Origin: Dryococelus australis
Lineage: Eukaryota > Arthropoda > Insecta > Phasmatodea > Phasmatidae
Assembly: GCA_029891345.1 (NCBI GenBank)
Contig: CM057003.1
Span: 10,172,209-10,236,208 of the forward strand
Length of the DNA stretch: 64,000 nucleotides
Reading direction: 5' to 3'
The position numbers and the translations under genes were made by a program. Positions 47,046-59,060 of this stretch are shown here, piece after piece; position 1 is the first letter of the stretch, and each line of letters starts with the position of its first letter. The notes under the pieces were generated by a model that saw only the letters and a program-made list of their open reading frames with translations, was not told the origin of the DNA and made no database searches.

Positions 47046-49067
47046 AGTTCCGTGATAGGCTAGCAGCAGTGTATGTTAATGCATTTATTGGTGCTTAACA
47101 ATGATATAAAGTGTCCCAAAAACATATTAAATAGGAAACATAAAAGTAAAACTGCAAAACTTTAAAACATTGAATTACTTACATGTGCTATATTTACTGA
47201 TTGTATATTTTGAAACATTCCAGACCTAGTGATTGTCACGGTATCCGAGGTTGCTTGGGACATATCATTCAGGCGCAAGTGTTTCTGGGGTCAAAACTCA
47301 GTCGTTCGGTTGCTCATTATTTTATTATAATAACCGAAATTGTTTAATGTACATAGAGTCATTCAAATCTTTAGTTCAACAAACTAAAAACTAACAAGTT
47401 TGGGGTAACTCAATATTGAAAACAAATTATTTGGTTTCACTGACCAAATATTTAACTGGCTATATACAAACAATTAATTTGGTTGCGCTAAAAAAAACTC
47501 TGTTTAATGATGAAAATTTTTTTTTTCAGTGCACATCTTATAATATATTTTTTTTTAAATTTGAACTGTATCTTTACGGCATTCGTCCTGGTGAAACCTT
47601 ACAATGTATAGTAAGTTAATACTGACAGTTATCTTGAATAATTTTAACGCATACATGGCCACACGGAATCTATCCATGCAATGGAAAAAGTCGTAGGTAC
47701 ATAGCAAGGTGTGGAAATGGCTCAAACACACTGTGAAAACCACGTCGAATACCAGATATAATGTAGAACAGAGCTCAACAGTTCATATACAAAAGATCTA
47801 CAGAGTATCTCCATTATTAACGATGTCGATAATGGATAAATTAAAGTCTATTTTGACCATCATCAACTCTGTCGCAAAGTGCACGTCATACATAGCAAAT
47901 ATAGATACAAGTTGGGACAAAGCTATTGAGTACGTCAAAGGATACAAAAGCTTAATTAATTTGTTTACGCATAGTTAATTTACACCGACTTAATTTTGAC
48001 GAACCTTGAAATGGACCAGATTGATTATGATTTGAATAAGATCAATTTAATTCGTTAAGAAAATAACACACTTATATAAACGCTTTGGAAATCTATCAGT
48101 ATAGGTGCGTTTGGATACATAACGCGTGATGCAGTCAATTTCCATACATCCATTGTAGCTTTTTCTAAATAGCTCCGGAAATATTCAAACGCTTAGTCGA
48201 ATTCCGTAATTTTTATGGTAGCGATAGCCTAAAATATGGTGAATTTTCCATTCTGCACACACAGTTCAAAAATAATATTTCCATGAAATTACGGAAAAAT
48301 AACAGGTTGGCCCAGAAATCTTCGCATTGTTATACACACTTGCATTTCCCCTAACGGATTTCCCATAAACTTTACAAAACTACCTCTCATTAATTTGCTA
48401 CTGTGTTTTCGCATATTTTCACATTCTAAGGAGAGATCGCGGGAAGGAAATATTTCATTTTCGTTGTGTGTAAAAAAAAAAAGGGTTTTTTTGTCTGTCA
48501 GCGAGGATACGACAATTGTGGAATATTGGTGAGCTACAACTTTTCAACACTCTGCTAATACAACCCAACAAAATAAAGGAATGTTAAAATGTTTTGAATG
48601 TACATTAAGTATGAAACATATTTTCTGTTTGTTGCAAGTGACTCGTGCTACATTCTAAAGATGAAAGACTATGATTACGTGGCGTGAATATCCTAACTGT
48701 TACAGAAAAAGTTAAATTTCTAATTACAGCGGCGAAAAACTCTTTATGGGTCTCGCCATGGTTCGATCCCCTTAAAACCCGAAGCTGAAACACGGAAAGG
48801 TGACATATTTTGTATTTACGGAGCTCAGTTCTGCTTGTGTCATTACAGAGAGCGTTTCTGACAATTAACTCTACATTTACGTACAAATTACGTTAATATA
48901 CGGAAATGTTCAGCAGTGTATATTTAGGTGAAAAATTTCATACGTAGTTAAGTTTACTGATTTTTTCTACAGTGCACCTTTTTGCCCGCAACATAATTTG
49001 ACATACCACATCCTGGATGCCGAATTTTCTGACCCGGAACATGTGACATTTCCATACAATCGCTATT
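47046..49067. other. AT-rich intergenic region
   Basis: Frames at 47416-47619, 47709-47978 and 48605-48886 show no domain. No repeat was identified. Confidence 0.45.
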
Positions 49068-49081
49068 CCCCCCCCCCCCCC
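49068..49081. repeat. poly-C tract, 14 bases
   Basis: Uninterrupted C run about 100 bp upstream of a decayed SINE. Confidence 0.95.
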
Positions 49082-49186
49082 GGTAAAACAAACTGCAGAT
49101 TATAAACCCGCGAACCAATTTCTCGAAATATAAAGGATTTTTGAAACTACAAGAAACAATAAATTCTCTTGGACAAAGTGTAATAT

Positions 49187-49340
49187 TACTCGAGTGGGGG
49201 GCTCGATTTCAGGCGGGTAACCCACAATTTAGCATATGGGATGCATGGCGGATGCTGTCGTTGACCGGTGTGTTATCTCCGCTGCTCCATCTTCATCTTC
49301 GGTGCTCATTATGTCGTTGTTAGATGCCGACCAAAACTTC
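49187..49340 (+). mobile_element. decayed tRNA-derived SINE (SINE-1)
   Basis: Order and words follow SINE-1: CTCGATTTCAGGCGGGTAAC, then GATGCTGTCGTTGACCGG, CGCTGCTCCATCTTCATC, GTCGTTGTTAGATGCCGACC and AAAACTTCAACTC. Box A is lost and the pyrimidine-rich block is deleted. It is older than the other copies. Confidence 0.65.
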
Positions 49341-49553
49341 AACTCGGGGTCAGTTTAAAGAAAAAAATCGTGCGAGTTAACAAAAAAAAAACAACAGTAC
49401 GGCTTGTTTTTTATACGTTTGCATACAAAAGCCACAGTAGCAGTTAGACGCGAAGTAGTCAATTGGCGGGTAAATGTTTGTTGTGTGAATATTTCTGGGA
49501 GGTTTGCAAGCATAACACCCACCCGTTTAATTTCGTGCGGAATTCGACTTATT

Positions 49554-49578
49554 AAAAAAAAAAAAAAAAAAAAAAAAA
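49554..49578. repeat. poly-A tract, 25 bases
   Basis: Uninterrupted A run at the edge of the next GC-rich islet. No polyadenylation signal stands at the usual distance upstream, so a retroposed tail is unproven. Confidence 0.95.
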
Positions 49579-49599
49579 GTGAATATTCACGTAACTTTA

Positions 49600-50120
49600 G
49601 GCGGGCGCCGCAAATCATGGGAAATGGCTGGAAAGCGAAGGGGTAAGTGCGGGAGGGGGGGGGGGAAGAGGTCCCTTGAAGCAAAATGTGTCTCCGTTGC
49701 AGCTGTTTGCGGCCCGGGTCTATGCCAGCCGCTGGAATTTAATTTAAAATCTCTTTTGAAAGCGGGCGAGCTCGGAGGGAAGAGAACTGTGCATCTCTTT
49801 TCCTCGGCGCGGGTCCTCGCTAGACCAAACTACGCCACGCGTATTACCCTCCCAGGGACGAGATGGGGTGGGTTGGAGGGGAATGACTCAGCCGGGTGTT
49901 GTTGGGTGGGTGGGGGTGGGGAGGGCGCTGTCGGTTTCTGTCTTCCCCGCGATCCGTGCTCAAAGCCACGCGAAATACCGGGAGGGGTTGACCTCTACAG
50001 GGCACGTCTCGTTCCATTGCGAGGGTTCTGGAGCGGGTGCAGAAACCATTGGTAAGGGAGGGAGGGGGACGGGGGAATTATAAATAACTCCCCAACTTCA
50101 AAAGGGCGAGTGTAGAAGGG
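49600..50120. other. GC-rich islet with poly-G
   Basis: CpG-rich DNA contains a run of 11 G at 49655-49665 and many GGGTGGG-type clusters with G-quadruplex potential. The 158-codon plus frame (49579-50055) is the second longest in the window. Its translation is rich in G, R and W without a conserved motif, so I do not call it a gene. An unmethylated promoter islet is possible. Confidence 0.4.
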
Positions 50121-51559
50121 AAAATGTTTTGAACTTCGATATGGGATCGGCGAATCAGATAGCGGACGGAAAGGGTGGTTGTAGTGATGAAATAAAATAA
50201 AAACCGCATCAAGTTAATCAACTTTGAGACGTACGTGGAATAGAAGAGTAACCTGAACCTTCAGGTTCGCCAACTTCAAATTTATTCGAAATTCAATAAA
50301 TGAGAACCTTTATCAGTGCGAACTGTCCGTCAGTTTAATCAAAAACGTTTTACATAACAACGCATTAGTATGAGTAAATATCAAATAATTTAATTTTAAA
50401 TTAATTAACATATAACTCGAGTATAAAAAAACTATTCAGTGCCGTAATGCAGTAACTTAAAAATCGATTCAAGTGACATACACCAAAACGCTAATTTTAT
50501 ATCAATTCCAAATCACGACATATTACACAACAAACATATTTGGTTTGAGAAAGATTATGTTGTTTACTTCCTGAAATAAAATTACACTTCTAACAACAAT
50601 AGTAAAAATAAAATTATATATATATGTATATATTTTAATATGTGTGTGTGTATATGTGAAGTGGTTTCAATTTGGTGTCGTCTCGCGCCCACAATGCATG
50701 CTTTTTAAACCTACTATATTTTTCCTGGAAAATAAAATCCAAAAAACTTGAAATTCGGAACTTGTCAAGAGAAACGAAATACTTTACATGTAAATAAGCG
50801 TTGTTACTTTTAGACCAATAATTATTTAAGAAATAACGCACAACGTAGTTGTTGGCTGGTATCGCCCCATAACTTTTGGCCTAATACCGTACTTTTAATA
50901 ACTGTTACAATTTGAGGTTGGTTCATCATAGCTAATTTATTTAGTATTGAAAGTGTTCTAGATCGCAAATGTTTGCAAAAAAGTCGTACTCAATCTGTGA
51001 ACTTTTAAGACCGATTTAGAGCATGACTTAGTCAATAGCAATTAGCCAACAGTCAGGTGAATCGAATGTCAATACATTCTTGAATATTCGGTCGCCCTCT
51101 CCACAAAGTCAAGATTTTTAATTTTTTAAATTTTTTTAATTTTTGGGAGATTTCTGACACGTTCTGCGAGCATTCCTGACTTTCAGTGGACTGTATCGCG
51201 TTTAATAGAGGCTTGGATTTACCTTCGTTACAAGATGGTATAAACGTTCCTTTGTAATACACTGTAGGACGTACGCGAGTTGGGGCGTGTTACTCTGACG
51301 AGTTTTAATCTCGTGTAATCACATAGATGACGCAGTGAACTGCAAGCAACATTTAACTTCTCTAAAAATATTTATTTCACTCGCAGAACACAAGATCATA
51401 TAGTTAAAAGTTATGGGAATACATGGTCTGATCAAGGTAACAAGTACCGCACATAAAACGGGATAAGCCTGTTATTAGGATTTGTTTCAAAGTCAAGATA
51501 GAAAACACCACGTGGAGTGCTATGATGCTGTCCAGCGACATTGGACTGATAAACACTCC
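50121..51559. other. AT-rich intergenic region
   Basis: Unrecognised short frames only. A short (GT)n occurs at about 50641. Confidence 0.5.
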
Positions 51560-51803
51560 TATAGGCTAATCACGATAAAGTGAGCACTTTCGAAAGCCCT
51601 CTCATTTGGAATAAATTGCCCATAAATACATTTTATTTTAATCTTAGACGTAAGCTTCCGAGTGCGGTGGAATATATACACTGCATTTATTACTTGTGTC
51701 GCAATATATTATATTTTAAAAGGTGATTAAAGGAAAATTGATGGCTGAAAGGAAAACGTAGCTAGGGCCTCAAAAGTGTCCACTTTACCGCAAACAGCCT
51801 ATA
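51560..51803 (-). mobile_element. short MITE (MITE-1), reverse orientation
   Basis: The ends TATAGGCTAATCACGATAAA and CACTTTACCGCAAACAGCCT then ATA are inverted repeats. Read in reverse, its interior aligns with 9837-10077 nearly throughout, including TCCGAGTGCGGTGGAATATA, the counterpart of the CACTCGGAAG block amplified at 54788. Confidence 0.85.
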
Positions 51804-51854
51804 CCTGCAGTTATCCTGCCAATGACGCTCAAACTAAATAAAAGTATTTATTTC

Positions 51855-51890
<36 letters not shown>

Positions 51891-53254
51891 TTTTTCTGTG
51901 CCACTGAAATGACAGAGGAAATATGTGCGGTTATGGTTACGTGAAAAGTTTATGTAAATCATTTTATCATTTACCCGGAAAAATCTGCATGTATACAAAC
52001 CCATGCCATGTAACTAATAATTTACGAACAGCTGTAATTTGCGGTTTCAGTACATATATAAAGTTGACCAATTTCCTTAACCTGCGAAAAGTATTGACAT
52101 TTAAAGAATTGGTTTTTGTATAGTTTGAAGACCTTATTTATTTCAATTACGACTAGTGGGCGTCAAGATGCGAAATGCTTCACCATAATCAGGAAGTCGC
52201 CACTCTATGTTAAAGTGTTGTTAAAAACCTTTGAAACATGTTTTACAAAATATCTCTATGAAAGTTGAAAAGGAACTATACCTAAGATAAGCTTAATGTA
52301 GATTTTCCTTGGCAACAGACAATTATTTTTGACGAATGACAGTTTAAGTATTTCGTTAAATATATAAATATTTTAATATAATATTATACGAAATGAGAAA
52401 AATGAATAACTGAAATCAAAAGTACAAAAGAAGGAAACACTTGAAATGCACACACAAGTGATCCACTGGGTGGAGTTACACTCTTAAGTTCGCTTAATAC
52501 TTTAGTTTTTTATTTCAATGATATGTATAATTGTTAGATTGGTGCAATAGGGTTTATTTTTGGAGAGCGGCATAGGTCTTCCACCTTGGACGTCTAGCAG
52601 GCGATGAGCTGTGAGGTGTGTGGACAGCAGCATATATGTATTGAGTTTGGTGCAAGAGTGTCATAAGTTTTATTTTTTTGGGGAAGAGTATGGTAAAAGT
52701 CGTTTGCGTATTGAGGTCGGGAACTGGATGAGGGGGAGGGAGGGGGGCGGGAGTGGACATACGTCCATCCAGTTCGCTGTCTGAATGAAAACTGAGGTCT
52801 AGAAATGTGTAATGGCTAGCGGCGGAGCGACATCAAATAATTACTGAATGCGCAACAAATGAAAGAAATACCTATTAAGAGACGACACACTTTAAACGCA
52901 AAGAGACATGGATACGATTTACCTTGAATTACACTTCAGATACTGATTGAATACACAAATACTGATTGAATCACACACGACAGAACTGCGCACACACGCA
53001 CATAACTCCAAACGAAATGTACTAATCAGACACAACTACGCACATGAAATATTAAGGACGCCCAAAACTAGTTTACTATCCTATTTCCCTACCAACATAA
53101 TATATGCCAAACAACGGGATAAATCTACACCATAATTAGCAATCACACTCGACGAAACACGGCCAAATAGCCTTACTGACGAAACGCACAGAGACAACGA
53201 CTAACCATAAGCACTCATTGGCGTCCATTAAAAGGCAAGGAACGAAACGAGTTC
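51804..53254. other. intergenic region with (TG)n
   Basis: (TG)n at 51858-51887. 52940-52975 has a 17-bp direct duplication (ATACTGATTGAAT-ACA type). Frames at 51923-52123, 52554-52760 and 52947-53135 are unrecognised. Confidence 0.45.
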
Positions 53255-53387
53255 ATGGCGCATGAGTGAAGCGATGAGGCTCATGACAATTTAAATTTTA
53301 CATAAGGCCAAGGAATACACAACGAGCATAGAAGTAGATCTTAAGCAGGGCTTTCAGGAGTGCCCATTTGACCGTGAACAGCCTATA
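53255..53387 (+). mobile_element. truncated long MITE (MITE-2), right end only
   Basis: Starts within the family at GGCGCATGAGTGAAG. It continues as GATGAGGCTCATGACAATTT, AAGTAGATCTTAAGCAGGGC and the right terminus GACCGTGAACAGCCTATA. The left two thirds are missing. Confidence 0.8.
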
Positions 53388-53939
53388 ACAACTTGTAAGT
53401 AATGTCTACAGGTTGAACAGTGTATCGTGCCAGTACGAAATAACGAATTTTTTGGCGACCAACACTCTTCAGAATGGCTGCTGTGGTCGTGCGGGTATAA
53501 GAACGGACTTGGGGGGGGGGGGGGGAGCCCCGCCTACCCTAGTGAACAAGAGGCAGGACGACTCCCGAAGCACCAACCCTGGCGGGCAGACGGGTCCAGT
53601 GTTGCCATGTTCAGCAGAAACAATCGAAGCGGTATCGTGTCCAGAAAACTGTATCAAATGACACGGAGTGACAGTAGATGATACAGTTGGAAACGGAAAG
53701 TGTTGAGGTGACAAGGTAACTCTGATACTTGTGTGCGCCGGTATTTAGAATGTGGGTATACAAAACATTCATTGATTTATAGTTATAGTAAATGTTGTAA
53801 ATTCTCACTGTAATTGCTTAATTATTAGGCCATACGTGTTTCTTGTTAGATAATAAGAAGGGACTATTAGCTACGTAGTTCTACTGCTTGAGTCGGACCA
53901 GCCAGAGCGTGTGACGTCTGAACAAGGCAGTTGCATGTT
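53388..53939. other. mixed region with poly-G tract
   Basis: A run of 15 G lies at 53511-53525. Open frames spanning it in two plus phases and one minus phase differ only by reading the G run, so they are not evidence of coding. Confidence 0.5.
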
Positions 53940-54560
53940 TGTGTTTCGAAATGGTTACCTTTGCCGCTACGCTGCCCCCCCCCCCCCCCATGCGGTATTG
54001 TCCTCTGAGTAGCGCTGCATTGTTCCCCTGCTCAAGGGGGGTGTGGCTGGCGCAATGGAGGGGGATGGCAAGTGGTTTTGCCTGGCGGTGAAAGGGCGGA
54101 GCGGGGCAAAGGGTGGCGATTGTTAACACCGCATTGTCAATGGCGTTAGTGGGGGGGGGGGGAATTGAGCACCCCCCACCCCCACTCCAACATTTACACA
54201 GGCTGACCGCCACGAACAACAACCGCGAATGGCATAGCAGGGCGGGTGGTTCTGAAGTGGAGGATTGGTGCAGGCGCTGCATAATTAGGTAGCGGCAGGG
54301 GCGGAAAAATAGCGTGTGGGAGTGGGGGGAAAAAAAATTACACGTACACACTTCCGTGTTTGTCGGCCGCCTCCGGCTGTGCGCGAGGGACACGAGGGAA
54401 GTAGTCCGTGTGGAATCATGTCCCGGCGTCGAGATCAACTGCTGTTTCGTGGAGTGTTGCCTACTCACACGTTGTCCGCTAGAGAGAGAGAGAGAGAGAG
54501 ACGGAACGTGTAAGGAAACGAGGGGCAGGCAACATGGAGGGAGAAAATGGCAGTCCCATT
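53940..54560. other. GC-rich islet with poly-C, poly-G and (GA)n
   Basis: Contains C15 at 53975-53989, G12 at 54151-54162, a C-rich block at 54170-54187 and (GA)n at 54480-54501. The longest frame in the window (195 codons, minus, 53881-54468) crosses the homopolymers. Its product has low-complexity P and G runs and no domain. I regard it as composition-driven. Confidence 0.45.
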
Positions 54561-54718
54561 TGCCTAATTACTTGCGGGATCTATAGCTCAGAGCAAAAAA
54601 ATTATAGCGTAGCTCATAAAATTTTTATAGGTGCGACGTCAATTTTCTTTTTTAGTTTCGCGTCAGGCATATCGACGTGCTTGCGTGCTGTTTCATGTTA
54701 CGTAAACTCGTGTGTGAT

Positions 54719-54742
54719 GAGCGATGCTAATTTGCATCGCTC
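54719..54742. promoter_or_regulatory. hairpin with octamer motif
   Basis: GAGCGATGC-TAATTT-GCATCGCTC is a perfect 9-bp stem. Across the loop it contains ATTTGCAT, the reverse complement of the canonical POU octamer ATGCAAAT, facing a near-octamer ATGCTAAT. POU-domain factors bind such sites. A chance hairpin cannot be excluded. Confidence 0.4.
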
Positions 54743-54787
54743 TCACTCGTTAGTGATTAAGGCACCCATCACTCGAAAAAAGTAAGT

Positions 54788-55332
54788 ATAGGCTGTTTAC
54801 GGTAAAGTGAGCACTTTTTGAGGCCCTAGTTACTTTTTCCTTTCGAATATTTTCTATCTTTTAACCACCTTTTTAAAATAAATATTGTCGTGTAAGTAAT
54901 GTACACAGTGTGCAAATTCCACCGCACTCGGAAGTTAACGTCCAAGGCTACGATATAATATTGTCGTGTAAGTAATATACACAGTGTGCAATTTCCACCG
55001 CACTCGGAAGTTAACGTCCAAGGCTACGATATAATATTGTCGTGTAAGTAATATACACAGTGTGCAAATTCCACCGCACTCGGAAGTTAACGTCCAAGGC
55101 TACGATATAATATTGTCGTGTAAGTAATATACACAGTGTGCAATTTCCACCGCACTCGGAAGTTAACGTCCAAGGCTACGATATAATATTGTCGTGTAAG
55201 TAATATACACAGTGTGCAAATTCCACCGCACTCGGAAGTTAACGTCCAAGGCTACAATAAAATATTTTTATTGACCATTATTCCAACTGAGAGGGCTTTC
55301 GAAAGTGCTCACTTTATCGTGAATAGCCTATA
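54788..55332 (+). mobile_element. short MITE (MITE-1) with a 5-fold internal tandem repeat
   Basis: The left end TATAGGCTGTTTACGGTAAA and right end CACTTTATCGTGAATAGCCT then ATA are MITE-1 termini in the orientation of the 9837 copy. The flanking interior also agrees, with CTTTTAACCACCTTTTTAAA on one side and ATTGACCATTATTCCAACTG on the other. Between them a 76-bp segment present once in the 9837 copy occurs five times, starting at 54884, 54960, 55036, 55112 and 55188. Units 1, 3 and 5 read GCAAATTCC and units 2 and 4 read GCAATTTCC. Confidence 0.92.
54884..55263. repeat. 76-bp minisatellite inside MITE-1
   Basis: Five units of exactly 76 bp, each with TTGTCGTGTAAGTAAT, CCACCGCACTCGGAAG and TTAACGTCCAAGGCTAC. 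The alternating A/T marker implies growth by a 152-bp dimer. Confidence 0.95.
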
Positions 55333-56547
55333 CTGAAAAGTATTATGCCTGTATCAAGCTTATAATACTGTTTTTGATACGAAATCTAATGCAAATGTGG
55401 CAAACCCAAGTATGAAGTAAATATTTTGGAACAATACGACAGGTTTTGCACTGGTAGTATAACATCGTTTACTCATTACCTTCAGAGAAAGTATACCATC
55501 TTAATTACTGTTTACGATATTTTCAGTCATTTAAGTTCGATTTCTGCTGTAAAAGATCATACTTCATTTATTTCATAACCATAAACCTCTTGTAGATTTG
55601 TGGTTTATTTTTCACTTGCTAATAACTTAAAGATACTTTTTGTAAGAAATTGTCAGTCCCACAATATAACGGAATAGTTTAAACTGTTACGTTATGTTAC
55701 TCTAACCCTGCATTTATTTATGTATTTATCTAACAAGCCGTTGCCACGCTAAGAGTTCATCTGTCCTCTGCTGGAACGGCATTAGCTTAGCGTTGCCGAA
55801 GGCTGATTGATATCTCGACTACGGCGGTCGAAAACCCATCTGCTGGTCCATCTTGTCCCATCGTCTGCTTAAAGTGTTAAGACCCGACTTTAACTCTTCC
55901 CCCGCCTTAAATATACAGGCCGTGCACAAATTATTCCGTTTGTTTGCAAACTGCTCGTCGCGGCGGCGCTTCGCTTAAGTTCATGCAAGCGCCACAGCAA
56001 GGGCTTGCCCACACCGTAACATCATGTTGAGGAAAGTAGACTCATTAATTATATCAGTATCTTCTTGTTAAACCAACTTAATGACAATACTAAAAGGACT
56101 GAAATATATGACAAAACGCACAGGAAAATGAGTCAAAATATTGAAATATATTTTCTTGATAGCAACACATTGGTGTAATAAAAACGTGTAATTCGTCAGA
56201 CCATACAATTATTCACACAGGATTTTCTGAAACACGCATTTAAATAGCAAAGACAAACTTTCGAAATAACAAATAACCTGAAAATACTTAGCGGTAGTAT
56301 ACACAAATGTCTTATATTTACTGTAGTGTGCAGTTTACTGACGGAAATTCAATACATTGTGTGATTACCTTAAATGCGTAAATACCTGTAAATATGATAA
56401 ATATGATTCAGGATCGAGGGAACATGTTATATTGCTGAATGAAGTACTTCTTTAGATCACTGGTACAGTGATCAACCAAATGACACCGCCTAGTATAGTT
56501 CAGCACACTTGCCATGCTCGCAGTCGTATCCTTGGAACACTCAACCA

Positions 56548-56550
<3 letters not shown>
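55333..56550. other. intergenic region
   Basis: A less AT-rich patch at 55730-56020 has no supported frame. The remainder is AT-rich. Confidence 0.45.

Positions 56551-56592
<42 letters not shown>
56551..56592. repeat. (TA)n microsatellite
   Basis: About 21 AT units without interruption. The flanks are not inverted copies of each other, unlike the palindrome at 35682. Confidence 0.95.
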
Positions 56593-56595
<3 letters not shown>

Positions 56596-57242
56596 CTCAC
56601 TGAATCACTAAAAACACTAAAACGCCTAATACCTAAGTAATCATTACAACAGTGAATCACTAAATCAACCAGTGGTTATGTTGTAGTAGCTACACTATTT
56701 GTCCTATGTGGGTTGTCCATGTTAGTATTGGACCCTTGTCATTATCACAACGTCCTATTACACATTAATTCTAATACCAGGCAATCGTTACATCCCAATT
56801 GAATTTAAAGAATTCTGGAAAACTTTCAAAAACTATGTTCAACAAATTGATTTATTCTTTTCCACTTAGTTTTCATCATTTTACATTAGTTTCCATCATA
56901 TGCAGAATTTGTGAGAAATGTAGGCTTACATACTAATTTTTTTTATAATAACCAATAAAAATGCCACTGTAGCGTGATGGAGTCTCGACTAGTAGTTTTT
57001 ATATAGGAGACCCGATTTGCCATGGAGTTCACTCAGAGTCTTGAAGTCGATCGAAGTCAATCACTTCATGGAATCGTACGTTTATGGCATTTTAATCAAA
57101 TACAATAAAAAAATATTTGGAAATTCAAAAGCGTACCACAAAAAAAAATCTATGAGAACCGTAGGTTTGTAAAATTATTTAAATTGTAAATAAAAGTGTG
57201 AAATCGAAATATGTAAACAAGTAAGTAATCGACTGATATTAG
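56593..57242. other. AT-rich spacer
   Basis: Nothing recognised up to the 89-bp duplication. Confidence 0.5.
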
Positions 57243-57420
57243 CTTTTCTCAACAATCCTATCTTCTAAAATTAGTAAACATGGATCTTTCCCAAATGGGA
57301 ATAAAAGTGACATGGCTACTTCCCCCACCCCCTTTTCTCAACAATCCTATCTTCTAAAATTAGTAAACATGGATCTTTCCCAAATGGGAATAAAAATGAC
57401 ATGGCTACTTCCTCCACCCC
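57243..57420. repeat. 89-bp tandem duplication
   Basis: Two units begin CTTTTCTCAACAATCCTATC at 57243 and 57332. They differ at a few single bases (AAAAGTGAC versus AAAAATGAC, TTCCCCC versus TTCCTCC). Each contains the small palindrome CCCAAATGGG. The near identity indicates a recent event. Confidence 0.95.
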
Positions 57421-58569
57421 CCTTTTTTTTACTGTTTTCGGCGACAGTGTAAATTGTACTAGGGAATAAATTAAATAGACTATTGTTTAATTTTACAAAC
57501 TAATTATTTTGTTAAATAAATTTATAAATTGAATCATGATTCACATTTAAGTTGGGGTAGAAAAACAATGAAAGAAGAGGTATTTCTACAAATAAACATT
57601 TTTTTTAATATTGCAATGTCAGTTCTAAATTTTTTACTCGGTGAAACTTGTGGTTTCTAAAATGTTTATTAAACGAAAACAAGAATCCTTACTAAAAACA
57701 TTCGTAAATTCTCTTCGCCAATACTATGCACTAATCTATTGTTCTTTCCACTATGGCCATGGAAAAGTAAATAATGGTGTAGTGTTAGGGCGCAGTCAAC
57801 CAAGCCAGCAGCGATAGAGTTTAAAGGCGAGATCAAGGTAAAAAACATTCGTTCTCAATGCATCAATTTTAAAGATAAATGTTTCAGAAAAAAAATTCAT
57901 TGAACGCGACTTTCATGGAAAATACTGCCCCGTTAAGAAATTTAAAAAAAAGTATTTATTCACTATGTTTTCAAAAATGTAACTTTTAATGATAAAATAT
58001 AAATACTAAACAAAAAATTGGCAAAATTGTTTACCCATGCATTGTATTTTTTGTTTGAAACAGCTATCCTTAAAAATCGATTAATTCAGAAGGAATTTTT
58101 ATTTATCATCGATTCCCCTTAAACGCTGTGGTTGCAGGCTTTGTAGGCAGAGTCGTAGCGTGTATCAGATAAACATAATTTGCATGAATACTCGGGTGTA
58201 TACACGGAAACCTATCCACTGAGACATAAACAAGGAAGGAACTTATTGAGCAATAGATAGACAAATAACTTGCATGGAAAATAATATATAAAAAAAAATC
58301 CTCCCCGAGCACAGAACGTTGGGATTGAACACACGAAATAGACACGTAAGTTACTTCATGACCAAACGGCTTCACTGATATTTCTGGCAAACTCTTCGGA
58401 CAAGCACCGTACACACACACACATACATATATATACACACACACGCACACACACACCTCCTTTTCAAAGATGATTACGGCGTCAAACATAACACTTGTTT
58501 TGATTTAAATAAAATATGCTTCATTTTAAAACTTTGTGAAATTCAACTTTATTTTATAGAGTTTGAAGC
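57421..58569. other. AT-rich region with (CA)n
   Basis: A CA/TA microsatellite at 58410-58456 generates part of the minus-strand 127-codon frame (58106-58489), which has no domain. Confidence 0.45.
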
Positions 58570-59060
58570 GTTCCCCGCGAGATGATAAAGAATGTGCCCC
58601 AGAATATTTTATACCCAGCACCTCTTTCCGGAGCAGTTATCACCCTGGGGCAAAGTCACTGCGCTGCATTGCTGTGCGACGGCTGACAAGGCGAATACTG
58701 TATTGATCCACGGGGGAGGGGGGGGGGATGGCGACCTTATCGGCCGCTCGCTCTCGCAGGCGGATGACAAATTCCCCTTCGCTGTCGGACGACCCTCGTA
58801 AATCTGACCCCGGGACGCGTTCTATTGAGATGGACGTAAACACGCCCCGAGGGCGATCCTACCACCGCAGATCCGTCCAGACGCCGGCATGACCTACGTG
58901 GACGCCGCCGAGCCTGCAGTCACGGCGATGCGCCCCCCCCCCCCCCTTGCAGCGTGCGTCGGCCGCGATCACGCAAGTATCTACGTTCGCATTAAAAGAA
59001 AAAAAAAATCTTACGTAGCCAATGCCTGGGTCTTGGAGCGACCAAGTCGGCTGGTAAACG
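58570..59060. other. GC-rich islet with poly-G and poly-C
   Basis: A run of 10 G ends at 58727 and a run of 14 C lies at 58933-58946. CpG is frequent. Overlapping frames of 64-69 codons on both strands are unrecognised. Confidence 0.4.

Noticed and set aside
49554..49578. Poly-A run as the tail of a retrocopy
   Set aside because: No AATAAA variant at a suitable distance and no upstream frame in the right orientation.
49579..50055. 158-codon plus-strand frame
   Set aside because: Begins inside a poly-A tract edge, crosses G11 and G-rich clusters, and shows no conserved motif.
53881..54468. 195-codon minus-strand frame, the longest in the window
   Set aside because: It spans C15 and G12 homopolymers and a C-rich block, has no domain and a P/G-rich low-complexity product. 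Open frames are expected in GC-rich DNA of this kind.
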